From assembly GCA_963753545.1 (NCBI GenBank), contig CAVWCQ010000008.1:124001-188000 (forward strand): DNA of 64,000 nucleotides. Reading direction: 5' to 3'. This DNA is from CAVWCQ01 sp963753545. Its GTDB lineage: Bacteria; Chloroflexota; Anaerolineae; Aggregatilineales; Aggregatilineaceae. The position numbers and the translations under genes were made by a program. A model generated the notes under the pieces. The model had not been told where the DNA came from. It saw only the letters and a program-made list of their open reading frames with translations, and ran no database searches. Shown piece after piece: positions 54,881 through 64,000 of this stretch. Within the stretch, counting starts at the first letter, position 1; each line of letters starts with the position of its first letter.

Positions 54881-55627
54881 TTACGGGGCAGGAGCGTCGC
54901 TGGTAAGGGCAAACTCAGCCGTCTGTGTCGCGCTCAATTCGGGTGTGCTGCTGGGCGGGATCGGCGTCTCGGTTGGCGGACGCGGCGTCCAGGTGATCGG
55001 CGTTGGGCTGGGCGGCACAGTAACGGTGTTCGACGGCGTCCACGTGGGCGGCAGCGTAACCGGCGTCGGTGATGGTCCTGGCGTGCGCGTCGGGCGCGGT
55101 GTCTGGCTGGGAGTAAGCGTGACGCCAGGGATAGTGGCTTCGGTGGCAGGACCAAACGTGAAGGTTGGGGCCAGAACCGGAGCCAGATTGATCTTGTCCT
55201 CATCGCCCTTTTGCGAGTTGATGATCAGCACAACCAGCACCGCGCCAATCGCCAGAAAGACCAGCAGCGCGGCGAGTGCCCAGATCATCAATGGACGGCT
55301 TTTATCCAGGTTGGATAAGTATGATCCAGTCGAAGGCCGCGCGCTCACCGAGGCAGGCGCAGCAGCCGGGTAGTAGGCGTGCCCCGTCAGCCGTTCATAG
55401 GCTGTCTGGGCAGTTGGGTTGTTCGGGTTGATGTCCAGGGAGCGTTCCAGGAAGGCGACACGCTCATTCGGGTCTGCCGAAACGGTTGCCAGCCACAGCC
55501 ATGCGAGATCGCGCTGGGGATCGATGGCTACAATATCTTCCAAAATCGCGCGAGCTTCGGCTCGTTGGCCCGCTTGAGCCAGCCGGACGGCTTCGGCAAA
55601 ACGGGCATTCAGATCGGCTGCGGACAT
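54881..55627 (-). CDS. TPR protein with membrane anchor and Thr/Pro-rich tail
   Basis: A 248-residue protein. Residues 1-80 hold two TPR-like helix pairs (LNARFAEAVRLAQAGQRAEA, LAWLWLATVSADPNERVAFL, LDINPNNPTAQTAYERL). One membrane helix at about 115-138 (PLMIWALAALLVFLAIGAVL) is followed by an outward low-complexity tail of Thr/Pro repeats (TPSQTPRPTRTPGPSPTP) likely to be glycosylated or cell-wall spanning. ATG 55627 fits the TPR start; the frame is open upstream. No strong ribosome site. Confidence 0.72.
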   Translation of the reverse strand: MSAADLNARFAEAVRLAQAGQRAEARAILEDIVAIDPQRDLAWLWLATVSADPNERVAFLERSLDINPNNPTAQTAYERLTGHAYYPAAAPASVSARPSTGSYLSNLDKSRPLMIWALAALLVFLAIGAVLVVLIINSQKGDEDKINLAPVLAPTFTFGPATEATIPGVTLTPSQTPRPTRTPGPSPTPVTLPPTWTPSNTVTVPPSPTPITWTPRPPTETPIPPSSTPELSATQTAEFALTSDAPAP

Positions 55628-55892
55628 GTTTCTCTGGCTCTTCCCAGTTGGCGGCCTCAGGTGAGAGGACACATGCTCTACAACCATTGTACACACTTAC
55701 GGGAAAAACGGAAGTGGCTAAGAGAAGATAGGTACAGATTTACTAGGGAAAAGATGTTACTGCTTCCCGTCCTGCGCTGACAGAGGCACTTCAGGATACG
55801 CATTCACGGGTGAGAAAGCATGAGTCAGAGACCATTGGAAAAGCCCCGCCCTTCCCTCATGTCGTGAAGGAAGGCGCTTGACCGCGTGGCAA

Positions 55893-57200
55893 TTATCTCC
55901 TATAAAGATCGCAGTCCTGGCGGTTAGCGGCGGGAATCTGCATCCCGCGAGGGAAATCAACAAGGCCGCCCAGCGGCGTGGGCTGGTACAGGCTTTGATC
56001 CCACGACCACAGCACGAAATGAATATGCGGCCCGGTAGCGTATCCCGTGCTCCCGACTACGCCAAGCGGCTGCCCCTGCCCGACCGATCCCACTTCAACC
56101 CATGTATAGCCGGGCAGATTCCCGTCATTCAAACCCCAGCGGGCCAGAGTCGGGCGCGGATCGAGATGTCCGTAGACCGTGCTGGTAATGCCGTCCGCCG
56201 CCACGACCCGCGCCGCGAAACCCACGTCAATCAGATGTTCCGGCGATCCATAGCGCTTCAGATAGACCGTTCCGGCGTGGGCCGCATAGACGAGTTCGCC
56301 CCTTGCTGGGCGATCCACCGTCCCAAAATCGACGGCGAAGCGGTTCTGCGGCGTCGAGGCATGGTAGCCCCACGAGATCGCCCAATCCTGCCCGCAGTCG
56401 AACGGCAGGATAAGGCGGATGGGGGCCGGTGATGCACCCGGTTCGGGTAGATCGGAATCATTGGGGATCGTGCCACGAAGGGCGCGGGCAAGGTCCAGCA
56501 GATCGGCGTCGCGCGCCAATCCCAGCACCTGGAACGCGCCCGGATTGGCCCGGTTCTCCGGCAGAAAACGCTCCCGGTAACGATCCACGCGGGCGGGCGT
56601 TGGCAGATCGTCGTAGCCCAGCGCTTCCCACGTGGCATCATGATCGATGAGATCGGGCGAGTAGTGTTCAAGCGGCCCCAGGTACACGATGCTGTCCGGC
56701 AGGTCATCCCAGGCGGGTTGGGCATAAATTCCATGCGCATCGAAGATGATCAGCCAGCGCCCCGCTTCTGGCCCGCTTTGCGGCGCATCTGGCGGCCCAA
56801 CGGTGATCGATCCCGGCCACCCGATCAGCGCCTGAACCATCCCCCGACTATTTGAAGTGGGAATCGCAGACGCGCCCAGCCCCGACGCCCGCGCCCCTTC
56901 CCCGGCTGGAAGCACGGCGAGGATCGGCATTTCGAAGCGAACGAGGGGACGTCCCTCATCGTCTGCGGCATAAAAGCGGTAGGTGCTGCTGTCCTGGCGC
57001 GACACCGTCAGATGGGCGGGTGTGTTCACCGTGCCGTAAGCAATCTCCAGGGTCATTTCGCTGTTCGGCAGATGAAAAACGCCCTGCGTCGTTGGGGTGA
57101 GCAGCAGTGTATCCGCCGCCGTGTCCTGCGCCTGTACGGGCAGCGCACCCAACCAAATGATCAGAGCCAGCAGTGCCAGACTTCGTTTTGCGCGCCTCAT
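55893..57200 (-). CDS. Secreted M23-like protein lacking the first zinc ligand
   Basis: A 435-residue exported protein from ATG 57200 (MRRAKRSLALLALIIWLGAL signal, cut after VQAQ). The C-terminal about 130 residues are an M23/LytM domain: NRFAVDFGTV, GELVYAAHAGTVYLKRYG, STVYGHLDP, GQPLGVVGSTGYATGPHIHF. Active M23 enzymes have HxxxD at the first motif; here it is RFAVD, so the first zinc-ligand His is Arg, while Asp, YGH and HxH remain. Activity is doubtful. The N-terminal 290 residues are unassigned. The frame continues upstream through the end of the neighbouring TPR gene, but that portion belongs to that gene. Confidence 0.78.
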   Translation of the reverse strand: MRRAKRSLALLALIIWLGALPVQAQDTAADTLLLTPTTQGVFHLPNSEMTLEIAYGTVNTPAHLTVSRQDSSTYRFYAADDEGRPLVRFEMPILAVLPAGEGARASGLGASAIPTSNSRGMVQALIGWPGSITVGPPDAPQSGPEAGRWLIIFDAHGIYAQPAWDDLPDSIVYLGPLEHYSPDLIDHDATWEALGYDDLPTPARVDRYRERFLPENRANPGAFQVLGLARDADLLDLARALRGTIPNDSDLPEPGASPAPIRLILPFDCGQDWAISWGYHASTPQNRFAVDFGTVDRPARGELVYAAHAGTVYLKRYGSPEHLIDVGFAARVVAADGITSTVYGHLDPRPTLARWGLNDGNLPGYTWVEVGSVGQGQPLGVVGSTGYATGPHIHFVLWSWDQSLYQPTPLGGLVDFPRGMQIPAANRQDCDLYRR

Positions 57201-57217
57201 GATACCGCCGAGAGCCC

Positions 57218-58347
57218 CTACCCCCACGGATCGAAGGTATCCGGGTGCTTCTCTTTTTCGTCTGAGAGCGTGTCTGGCGGAGTGCTCCGGCGGAGTTTCC
57301 GGCGGCACAACCGGAGGCAGATCGGGAACAGCCGGAAGCTGATCTGTTGGCGGTTCAGGGGGAAACTCGCGCAGGGTTGGACGTTCGCCCAATCGATCGA
57401 GTTCCGTTGGCGGTTCGATATAACGGGACCTGCGGCGGCATGATCACAGGCGGCGGCTGGATGGCGGGGAATTCCACCTCCGTTGGCGCTTCGATCTCCC
57501 GCAGCAGCGATTCACTGCGCGCCTGTTGGCTGCGCGTGGCGTTTGCCGCCACCTGTGGCCAGATGACATTAACCGCCTGGACAACGGCTGGATCGTTGGG
57601 ATTGATGGCGCGCGCCTGCTGGACGTAATTCCAGGACTGTTCTGGCGTGTCGGACAGATTTGCCAGTTGCAGCCACGCCGGGAGGTAATAGGGATTCATT
57701 TGCAGTACGCGGGTGAAATGATCTCGCGCTTCTTCACGGCGGGCACCCATTGCAGCCGCGATGCCCATATTGTAATAAACGTCCGGTCCCGATCCGGCGG
57801 GCTGTCCCCAGGGCGTCTGCTGGACGGGCTGCTGCGGAAATCCGTAGGGCTGTGGTTGCAGCGGCGGCTGCCCCGGCTGGCGGAATCGAGCAAGGTTGGC
57901 CCCGGCCCAGCGCCCCCCCAACGCTCCGGCTGGTGGCAGCAGCAAAAAGAAACCCAGCCTCAGCAGTGGATTCACAAGGCTAAAGGCGATACACAGCACG
58001 CCATAGGAAAACATGAGTCCCAGGCCCACAGCGGTTCCATACCCAACCGCCTGCTGGGGTGAGGTGGCCCGCTTCGCCGCCCAGCGCCCCATCCACACCG
58101 CCGCCAGCAGAGCAAGGGCCCACTGTGCCATCAGCAGCACGGTGTATTCTCTGTGGTAATCGGTGGTGATTTCCCCCGCCTGATCATAGGTCCGCTCTAC
58201 CGACATCTTCATCAGCCGGTTGCGCATTTCATCTGGCAGAAAGGGAAAGATCGCCATCTGCGCGACCAGGGACAGGATCACTGCCAATCCAAACGCAGTC
58301 AAAACAGCCCGCACCACGCGCGCCGATTGAATATTCTGAAAAGTCAT
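57218..58347 (-). CDS. TPR membrane protein (two frameshifts near its 3' end)
   Basis: Starts at ATG 58347 (MTFQNIQSARVVRAVLTAFG). Several membrane helices (AVLTAFGLAVILSLVAQMAI, LMAQWALALLAAVWMG, GLGLMFSYGVLCIAF) precede a Pro/Gln linker and a TPR segment (YYNMGIAAAMGARREEARDH, LQMNPYYLPAWLQLANL, AINPNDPAVVQAVNVIW). The frame appears to end at 57355, but a shift near 57415 yields YIEPPTELDRLGERPTL and a Pro-rich stretch, and a second near 57290 gives TPPDTLSDEKEKHPDTF ending DPWG, stop at 57218. This restores a natural end 17 nt before the M23-like start. GAGG precedes the ATG. Confidence 0.68.
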
Positions 58348-58423
58348 AACAGCCTCGCGCCATTCACCGCGGAACCAATCCGCGCAATACCTGTGCCAAG
58401 TATAACATGCCCTTAACAAACGA

Positions 58424-58448
58424 GGGGCGCACTCATTGAGCACGCCCC
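58424..58448 (-). terminator. GGGGCG hairpin after the DsbA-fusion gene
   Basis: GGGGCG with an internal CTCA/TGAG extension and CGCCCC. A member of the 3' hairpin family, 31 nt after the gene stop; T-run weak. Confidence 0.45.
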
Positions 58449-58478
58449 ACTGGTTACCATCGCCTGGGGAAATCCCCG

Positions 58479-60693
58479 CTAGTTCTGCGGTTGGTTCGTG
58501 GTCGTGACCGTCTCACCATTGATCGCGGCCTGGGCTTTTTCACGGATCACCGTGATCGGCACCGCACCCGGCCACGGCTGGTCGTCGGGCGTTGCCACAA
58601 ATGCCGGATCGCCGCCGTTGACCGAGAACAATACGGTTGGCGTGCCTGTCGCCCCAACCTGTTCCCAGAGGGCTTCGGCATCCGTGAACTGGCTTTCGTA
58701 CTTGCCGTCGTCCAGGCAGGCATTCAGCGCGTCCATATCCAGGCCGATCTCGTCCGTGCCCAACAGTTCATTGATCCCGTCACGGCTGTAGATGGTCGTG
58801 GGATCACCGCCGCCCAGGAATGCGCCGAACAGCGTCTCATAGGTGGTGAAGCCCTTACCCTGTTCCGTCGCGCAGTAAGTCGCCATCGCCGCGTCCTTTG
58901 AGAAGTCGCCCGCCCGGCGGCCAATCCAGTCGCCCATCACCCATTGAATCTGCAACTGGCCCGTGTCGCCTTCCAGCGCCGCCAGACGGGCCACTTCGCC
59001 GGAATAGGTCGCGCAGTGCCCGCACGAAAAGTCGAGCAATTCGATCATGCGCACCGGGGCATCTGCCGCGCCATAGACCAGTTTGCCTTCGTCAGCCAGG
59101 CTGCTCTGCCACGCCGCGTTAATTGCATCCTCGTCTGGCACAACGGGATCAATGGTCACGCTGTTCAACACCGTTTGTACCACATCATCGCCCTGCTGGT
59201 CCTGCGCGTTGGACTGGATGTAAAGCATCGTGCCATCCGTGCCATAGGGAACCAGGACCAGATGGTGTATTGAGTTCGTATCTTTGTCTACAAAAACGAT
59301 TTCTCGGGCATCCTGCCCGGCGAATGTCGTCGTTTGTGGATCGCTGCCCACTTCCTGCGACACCGAGTTCGAGCGCATTATCCATCGTCATCGTACCAAG
59401 CGAGGGAATAATCTTGATCGTGATGAACGAGCCAGCATCCCCTTGCATCGCTTCGGGCGAGACCAGTGCGAGATCCCAGTCACTGCCAGCGGTCAGCGTT
59501 TCCCATCCCTCTGGCAGATCGGCAGAAATTCCGTATTCCTCGGACGTGTAATGGGTGGTGCCGCCCTGCCGCCGGACCTGGAGCGCGACTCCGCTCGGCA
59601 CAGACGCCGTATGGTTGCGCAAGGCGCTGCCAATATCAAGGGATGACCGCTGCCCAGCAGTCCGCTCAACGCTGCCAATAAAGGCATACACGACGGGGCG
59701 GAAATCTTCCCAACTCGACACATCGCTGGCAAAGATAAAGGTCGCGATCACACCCTGATCCTGGACATCGACGGCGAGGCCCATCATCCGAATCTGAAGG
59801 CCATCCACATCACTCGTGAACTCATAACTGATCGCCGGATAGCCCGCCACCGTCAGATCCGTCGTGCTCTCAATCTTGATGTCTTGTTCCAGCAGCGAAA
59901 CCACATCATGCAGATCAACACTGGAACCGCCCTCAAAGGTCGCCGCCTGGATCAGCCGGGTATCGCCTGCCGTGTTGGGCAGCAAATTGACGGTTACATC
60001 ACCCGTTTGGACATCCTTATCGAGCGCCGCGTCCCAATTGGTAGGATAGTAAAACGTCAGCCCTGCCGCTTCCCAATCGTAACGCTGCGGGAGCTGCACG
60101 GAGGCGACATCGCGCGAGGCAAAGGTCACGGCCCCTGACTCCGCTGCATCCGTCCGGGCCGCGCCGGGAAAGTTTAATGTATCGAACATCAACTCAAGGA
60201 CGCTGAGATAGCTGCCTGCTTCGCTGTCCCGCACGATATAAGCCGCGCCAAGTGCGATGTTGTTATCGACAGCAGCCAGGATCAGGCGGCCCATCGTGTC
60301 AGGCGTCGTCTGGTCAAAGGTGAAGGATCGCGCCGGATAACCCGCCAGCGTCGTCTCGATCACAGCATCGGTTGCGCCCGCTACACTGCTCACGTAGGGC
60401 TGGATAGCCGTATCGAGATCCGCCGCCGTCGTATCGGGCAGCGCAAACAACACAAATTCCGGACCTTGCCCATCGCTGATATCGCGGTCTGCCGGGTGAA
60501 TGCTGACGAGGGTCTGTTCTTCCGACACTGTCCAGTCGTCCGGGTAATTGACGCCGATTCCATAAGCCGCCCAGACATACGATTCTGGCAGGTTCGCTTT
60601 TTGCGCCGCGCCTCGCTGCGCGCCGCCTCTACCCGGCACCACAAACAGCCCAATAGCCAATAAAACAACAAGGAAAATATTCCGCTTGCTCAT
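58479..60693 (-). CDS. Exported fusion of PsbP-like domains and a DsbA-like thioredoxin domain (one frameshift)
   Basis: Signal peptide at ATG 60693 (SKRNIFLVVLLAIGLFVVPG). Three similar domains follow (YVWAAYGIGVNYPDDWTV, RYDWEAAGLTFYYPTNW, YTSEEYGISADLPEGWE), the PsbP/DUF1795-type repeat also seen in the 106 gene. Near 59365 one base shift leads into SQEVGSDPQTTTFAGQDARE and then a DsbA-like domain: RMIELLDFSCGHCATYSGEV with CGHC active site, GDWIGRRAGDFSKDAAMA, GATGTPTVLFSVNG with the cis-Pro loop. The restored protein is about 737 residues. The thiol domain should act on extracytoplasmic disulfides. The join of these domains is unusual. Confidence 0.75.
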
Positions 60694-60776
60694 GCTCAAC
60701 TCTGATCCTCTCTTAGCGCTGCCTGATGAATTCCCCCAAGTCGGATTATAGCCTTAGCCTATCCCGAACGCACAGA

Positions 60777-60796
60777 GGGCGGGTTATGCCCCGCCC
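60777..60796 (-). terminator. GGGCGGG hairpin after the PAP2-like gene
   Basis: GGGCGGG, TTATGC, CCCGCCC, 36 nt after the gene stop; a family member. Confidence 0.5.
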
Positions 60797-60831
60797 CCTG
60801 CCTTATTGTACGCGTTGAACTCCCGAAATTC

Positions 60832-61587
60832 TCACGCCGAACGGGCCTTGCGGCGCTCGCGGCGCGGGCCGCCCAGGCATTCCGGAATATCCAGCACGAT
60901 GGGCTGGTCTTCATCCTTGAGCCACTCCGTAACCCGCTGGCCCAGGTACAGCCCCATCCAATAGGCGGCAACAGCCATCATGTAGCCCGCGATCAGATCG
61001 GGCGAACGGTGCTGGCGCGTCAGCAGTGCCGAGGCAGAGATTGAAGCAGCCAGGGCTGTCCAGGCGAGGAAGGACCGTTTTTGAGGGCGGAAGCGGATCA
61101 TGAAGCACATATTGATGATGGCGTAAAAAACGTGCTGGCTGGGCGCGGCATTGTGCGTGCTGTAGTTATTGTCCATCTCATACGACACGCGCAGCAGATG
61201 AGATAACAGGCCGCTCCCCGCGATATCGTCTACCTGCGGTTTGACCGCGTAGGTGGGAAACACGATATAGATCACATAGCTGGTACACGCCGCCAGCGCC
61301 ATCGCGAAGACATACTGGCGGTAGAGTTTGACGGGCATATGATAGGCCGCCCAGAGCGGCAGCAGCGCCGTCAGGAAAATACCGATGGTATACGGGATCA
61401 GCCAGGCACCATTTGGCACGATATGATTATCGATGGCAGGGATTTTTAACTCCAAACCATCATCCGGCGCGCGCAGCACGCTGTTCAGACCGTTGGTGAC
61501 GAAAAACAGTCCTTGGATGCCCAGCAACATGAAGTACAGAGCCAAACGATTCTGCAGTAGGGGTGCAAATCGGTGTAAACGATCCAA
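60832..61587 (-). CDS. PAP2-like membrane phosphatase / phosphotransferase
   Basis: A 251-residue protein with about six membrane helices. The PAP2 core is visible as NAAPSQHVFYAI (PSxH motif) and LLTRQHRSPDLIAGY (RxH...D motif). The arrangement resembles inositolphosphotransferase/phosphatidate phosphatase-like proteins that handle lipid phosphates at the outer membrane face. TTG 61587 is preferred because GGAGG lies 7 nt upstream; ATG 61605 would add 6 residues that include that ribosome site. The C terminus is basic (RRERRKARSA). Confidence 0.8.
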   Translation of the reverse strand: MDRLHRFAPLLQNRLALYFMLLGIQGLFFVTNGLNSVLRAPDDGLELKIPAIDNHIVPNGAWLIPYTIGIFLTALLPLWAAYHMPVKLYRQYVFAMALAACTSYVIYIVFPTYAVKPQVDDIAGSGLLSHLLRVSYEMDNNYSTHNAAPSQHVFYAIINMCFMIRFRPQKRSFLAWTALAASISASALLTRQHRSPDLIAGYMMAVAAYWMGLYLGQRVTEWLKDEDQPIVLDIPECLGGPRRERRKARSA

Positions 61588-61632
61588 TGATGTTCCTCCA
61601 TCCACTTTCTTGGGCCAGCCGGGAGATGTTTT

Positions 61633-63024
61633 TTACCTCCCTTTACCCTCGGCCATCGCGCTCAGCACGTCGCGCACAATTTGGAGCGCATTTTCTGGGC
61701 AGATGGTGAGATAGATAGTAGCCCGGCCCGGGGTCTGCCATGATGAGTCCAGCTCGATAGCTTTAGCATAATCTACGTATGAATCGGTCAGTTTGTTGCG
61801 CCGAAAATTGGCCAGTGCGCGCAGCGCATAGCCGCCATGAAAATCCGGCTGAAGCCCGATTACCGTTGAAGCGTCGAGTGCGGCCTGTGTATAGTTACCG
61901 GCACAAAGGTTGAGTTCGCTGCGCCCGGCATAAGCCAGATAGTGCTCCGGGTTGAGCATGATCACGCGGTCATAATCAGCCAGTGCTTCGGCGGTGCGGC
62001 CCAGGTTGGCATAAATATTGGCCCGGTTGCCATAGGCCGCCACATACAAATCATCCTGTTTGAGCGCCTGGTCATAATCGGCCAGCGCCTGATCAACCAT
62101 CCCCTGGGCGGCATAACTCAATCCGCGGCTGTTATAAAACATGGGCACCTTGTCGTTGAGTGAATCGCCTGGGTGTAATAGGAGGTCGCTACGCGGTAGC
62201 GCTCCAGAGCCATCAACACCGCAGCGCGGTTATAGTAGGCGTTCGCATAGCGCGGGTTGAGCATAATAGCTTCATCAAAATCGGCCAACGCCTGCGCCGC
62301 CTGTTTGAGCGCGAAACAGAGTCACGCCCCGATTGTTGTAAAGCAGCGGAATATTCCGGTTGCGAGTTTCCGCCTGGGCAAAATCGTTCAGCGCATCGTT
62401 GTAACGGCCCAGCGAATAAAAGACCATGCCCCGGTGAATGTACGCTTCGGGACGGTCCGGGGCCAGCCGGATCGCTTCGCTGTAGGCTTTCATCGCCGCT
62501 TCCATATTGCCACTGTGAAATTCGGCGTTGCCGCGCTTCCAGGCGGCTTCGGCGGCAACTGGATCGAGCTGCCCGGCGGGAGCGACCGGGGCGGTGGATT
62601 CCGGGGCGGCGGCGGGATTAGCGGGGGCCGTGACAGGCAGCGCCGCGATCAATTTCGCCAGTGCGGTCTGGTAATCCTGATCGGCAAACACGACCCAATT
62701 TGGCCCATGCAGCCGGAAGGGAATCTGAGCCGGATCGAGTTTTTCCAGAATGAGCGGGATCAGTGTTTTGCCCTGCCCATCCGCATAATTCCACTCGGCA
62801 TGGACATTACGCGACGCGACAGAGGCCGCCGACAACAGCACCAGAACATGACTGCACGCATTCAGGCCGCGCTGAATCTCATCATCCCAGATCGCGCCGG
62901 GGGGAATATCGTAGCGATCCATCCAGGGCCGGACGCCTGCTGCGCTGAGATCGTTATACAATCGCCGGGCGAAAACTTCATCATGGCGAGAATAACTGAT
63001 AAAAGTGGTTACACCATCAGACAC
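61633..63024 (-). CDS. TIR-domain protein with TPR repeats (two frameshifts)
   Basis: GTG 63024 (AGGAG 7 nt upstream) opens a TIR domain, residues about 1-130: TTFISYSRHDEVFARRLYND, GVRPWMDRYDIPPGAIW, VLVLLSAASVASRNVHAEW. The Glu in the last motif is at the position of the NADase catalytic Glu of TIR enzymes. An Ala/Pro linker leads to TPR repeats (AEAAWKRGNAEFHSGNMEAA, YIHRGMVFYSLGRYNDAL). Single-base shifts near 62315 and 62160 separate further TPRs (QALADFDEAIMLNPRYANAY, YNSRGLSYAAQGMVDQAL, AYGNRANIYANLGRTAEAL). Restored length is about 464 residues. It could be a defence or signalling NADase; no partner gene is adjacent. Confidence 0.8.
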
Positions 63025-63262
63025 GGCGCGTCTCCTGGGTTGAGGCAAACCTTTATTATCCTCTTAATTATACCTTATAACCCTTACTCGCGCCGCAAGA
63101 TTCGCACCTGAGAGGACTTTCAGTGTACACTGAGCCGCACTTCACCTCATGAAAATTTAACGAATTTTTTCCATGTGTGTGAGAAGCGTAAAGAATATAT
63201 AATGAAATCGTTGTATACTTAAGTTTGTAAGGTTCTGTTTTTAGCAGATTTAAGGTGGGCAC

Positions 63263-64000
63263 ATGGCAACCCCGTTACCTCAATATCCTGTCAGTGACGA
63301 AGACGTACTCGCTGCTTCCACCCAGCCAGTCAGCGTTCCGTCCGAAATGACCTTTGCCCAAGAGGTTCGTTCGGAACGGCTGGCTATCCTGTGGAAAGTC
63401 ACGCTGTTCGGTGCTTTTATCGTGATGTGGCTCCTGGTAGTGATCAGCGGCGGTCGTGACGTGTCGCTGGGCCAAGCGCTGCTCCCAACTCTTATTTTGA
63501 TGTTAGGCTGCCTGGCAACTGGCCAACTGATCCGGCGCAATAAGTTTATGCCCGCCGTGTGGGCCTATGCGGCTGGCGCATCATTAGCCATTGGCGTCGC
63601 CATGGGAAACACCGGGGAGTTTGGTCAGAACTACGTTCCTTTCATCTTCCCCATTCTGGTGTTTGTGGTAGGACTTTTGCTCCCGGTCCGGCACACCCTC
63701 TTCATGGTGCTGATGGCTTATGTCATCGCCATTCTTGTTCCAATTGCCATGCTGGGGAAATTTGAAGTTCCTGACTCCACAGTCTTCGCGTTGATCCTGA
63801 CGACCATCTCCGCCGCGCTCTCCGCCCAGGTGAGTGGTGAGTTGTTCGCCATCGCGGAATGGGCGCTGGAAAACTACCGTAAGGAACGCCGCACCACGTT
63901 CGCGCTGTTTGAAAGCCGTCACGCCCTGGAAAAAAGCTTCCACCGCCAGACAGCGCTCACCCAGCAGGTGCAGGACGCGAACCTGGAACTGGAAGGCGCT
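63263..64000 (+). CDS. Multi-TM sensor protein, N-terminal part (runs off the window)
   Basis: An open frame from ATG 63263 (AAGGTGG upstream) to the window end, 246 codons. After a short cytoplasmic lead come about six membrane helices (VTLFGAFIVMWLLVVISGG, LLPTLILMLGCLATGQLI, AVWAYAAGASLAIGVAMG, VPFIFPILVFVVGLLLPV, LFMVLMAYVIAILVPIAML, STVFALILTTISAALSAQV). A charged helical linker (YRKERRTTFALFESRHALEK) ends the visible part. This is the layout of MASE-like sensor kinases in this group, with the kinase beyond the edge; that is inference. Confidence 0.7.
   Translation, partial: MATPLPQYPVSDEDVLAASTQPVSVPSEMTFAQEVRSERLAILWKVTLFGAFIVMWLLVVISGGRDVSLGQALLPTLILMLGCLATGQLIRRNKFMPAVWAYAAGASLAIGVAMGNTGEFGQNYVPFIFPILVFVVGLLLPVRHTLFMVLMAYVIAILVPIAMLGKFEVPDSTVFALILTTISAALSAQVSGELFAIAEWALENYRKERRTTFALFESRHALEKSFHRQTALTQQVQDANLELEGA

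Noticed and set aside
54920..55110. Tandem-repeat-like DNA
   Set aside because: It encodes the Thr/Pro-rich tail of the TPR membrane protein; the repetition is at codon level only.

Overview
The window reads as a chromosomal segment of a GC-rich, free-living bacterium, most likely a member of the Chloroflexota (Anaerolineae-like). This is an inference from gene style: secreted beta-propellers, TPR proteins with Pro/Thr-rich tails, FHA/zinc-ribbon proteins, a PASTA-less Ser/Thr kinase, a Flp-type pilin, a huge multi-PAS/GAF histidine kinase, and a solute-binding protein fused to SH3 and CARDB domains. No rRNA, tRNA, CRISPR array, transposase or prophage was seen.

Layout. 0-4.4 kb: a minus-strand cluster (DinB-like fragment, lipoprotein, FHA protein, catalytically degenerate dienelactone-hydrolase-like protein, PHP phosphatase, methyltransferase). 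4.4-10.3 kb, plus strand: small conserved-looking protein, broken antitoxin with PIN toxin bracketed by two copies of a promoter-like repeat, Ser/Thr kinase, WD40 protein, TPR membrane protein, AlaX-like protein. 10.3-11.7 kb, minus strand: an 86-residue peptide followed by a radical SAM enzyme, the best candidate for an undescribed peptide-modification system. 11.7-13.45 kb: an AT-richer gene graveyard (Mrr restriction relic, Phd/VapC relics, palindromes). 13.5-18.2 kb: a Tat-exported DUF362 protein, then a TetR-led acyl-CoA dehydrogenase operon with a perfect operator palindrome over its promoter. 18.3-27.3 kb: secreted proteins, an inositol-monophosphatase-like protein, a lone Flp pilin, a GH13-like hydrolase, a secreted NHL/SMP-30 propeller. 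27.6-38.3 kb: rpmJ, fadN, a 2197-residue hybrid sensor kinase and a thiolase. 38.7-45.5 kb: HxlR regulator, PQQ-repeat propeller, PAF-acetylhydrolase-like enzyme, FTR1 iron permease behind a Fur-like box, FecR-domain protein, YkgJ cysteine-cluster protein. 45.6-54.4 kb: acyltransferase, LppX-like protein, aminotransferase, HAD hydrolase, secreted propeller, decayed TolB-like gene, PhzF. 54.5-64 kb, mostly minus strand: small protein, TPR/TM protein, M23-like protein, TPR membrane protein, a PsbP-like/DsbA fusion, PAP2-like phosphatase, TIR-TPR protein, and the start of a multi-TM sensor running off the window.

Two themes connect genes. Fatty-acid beta-oxidation is represented by two acyl-CoA dehydrogenases under a TetR regulator plus FadN and a thiolase. 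Envelope and sensing functions account for most of the rest.

Many otherwise well-conserved genes are broken by single-base shifts (about 18 noted). These look more like assembly indels than decay, whereas the 11.7-13.45 kb relics, with substitution stops and a deletion, look truly dead. Several short hairpin and REP-like repeat families occupy the intergenic gaps.
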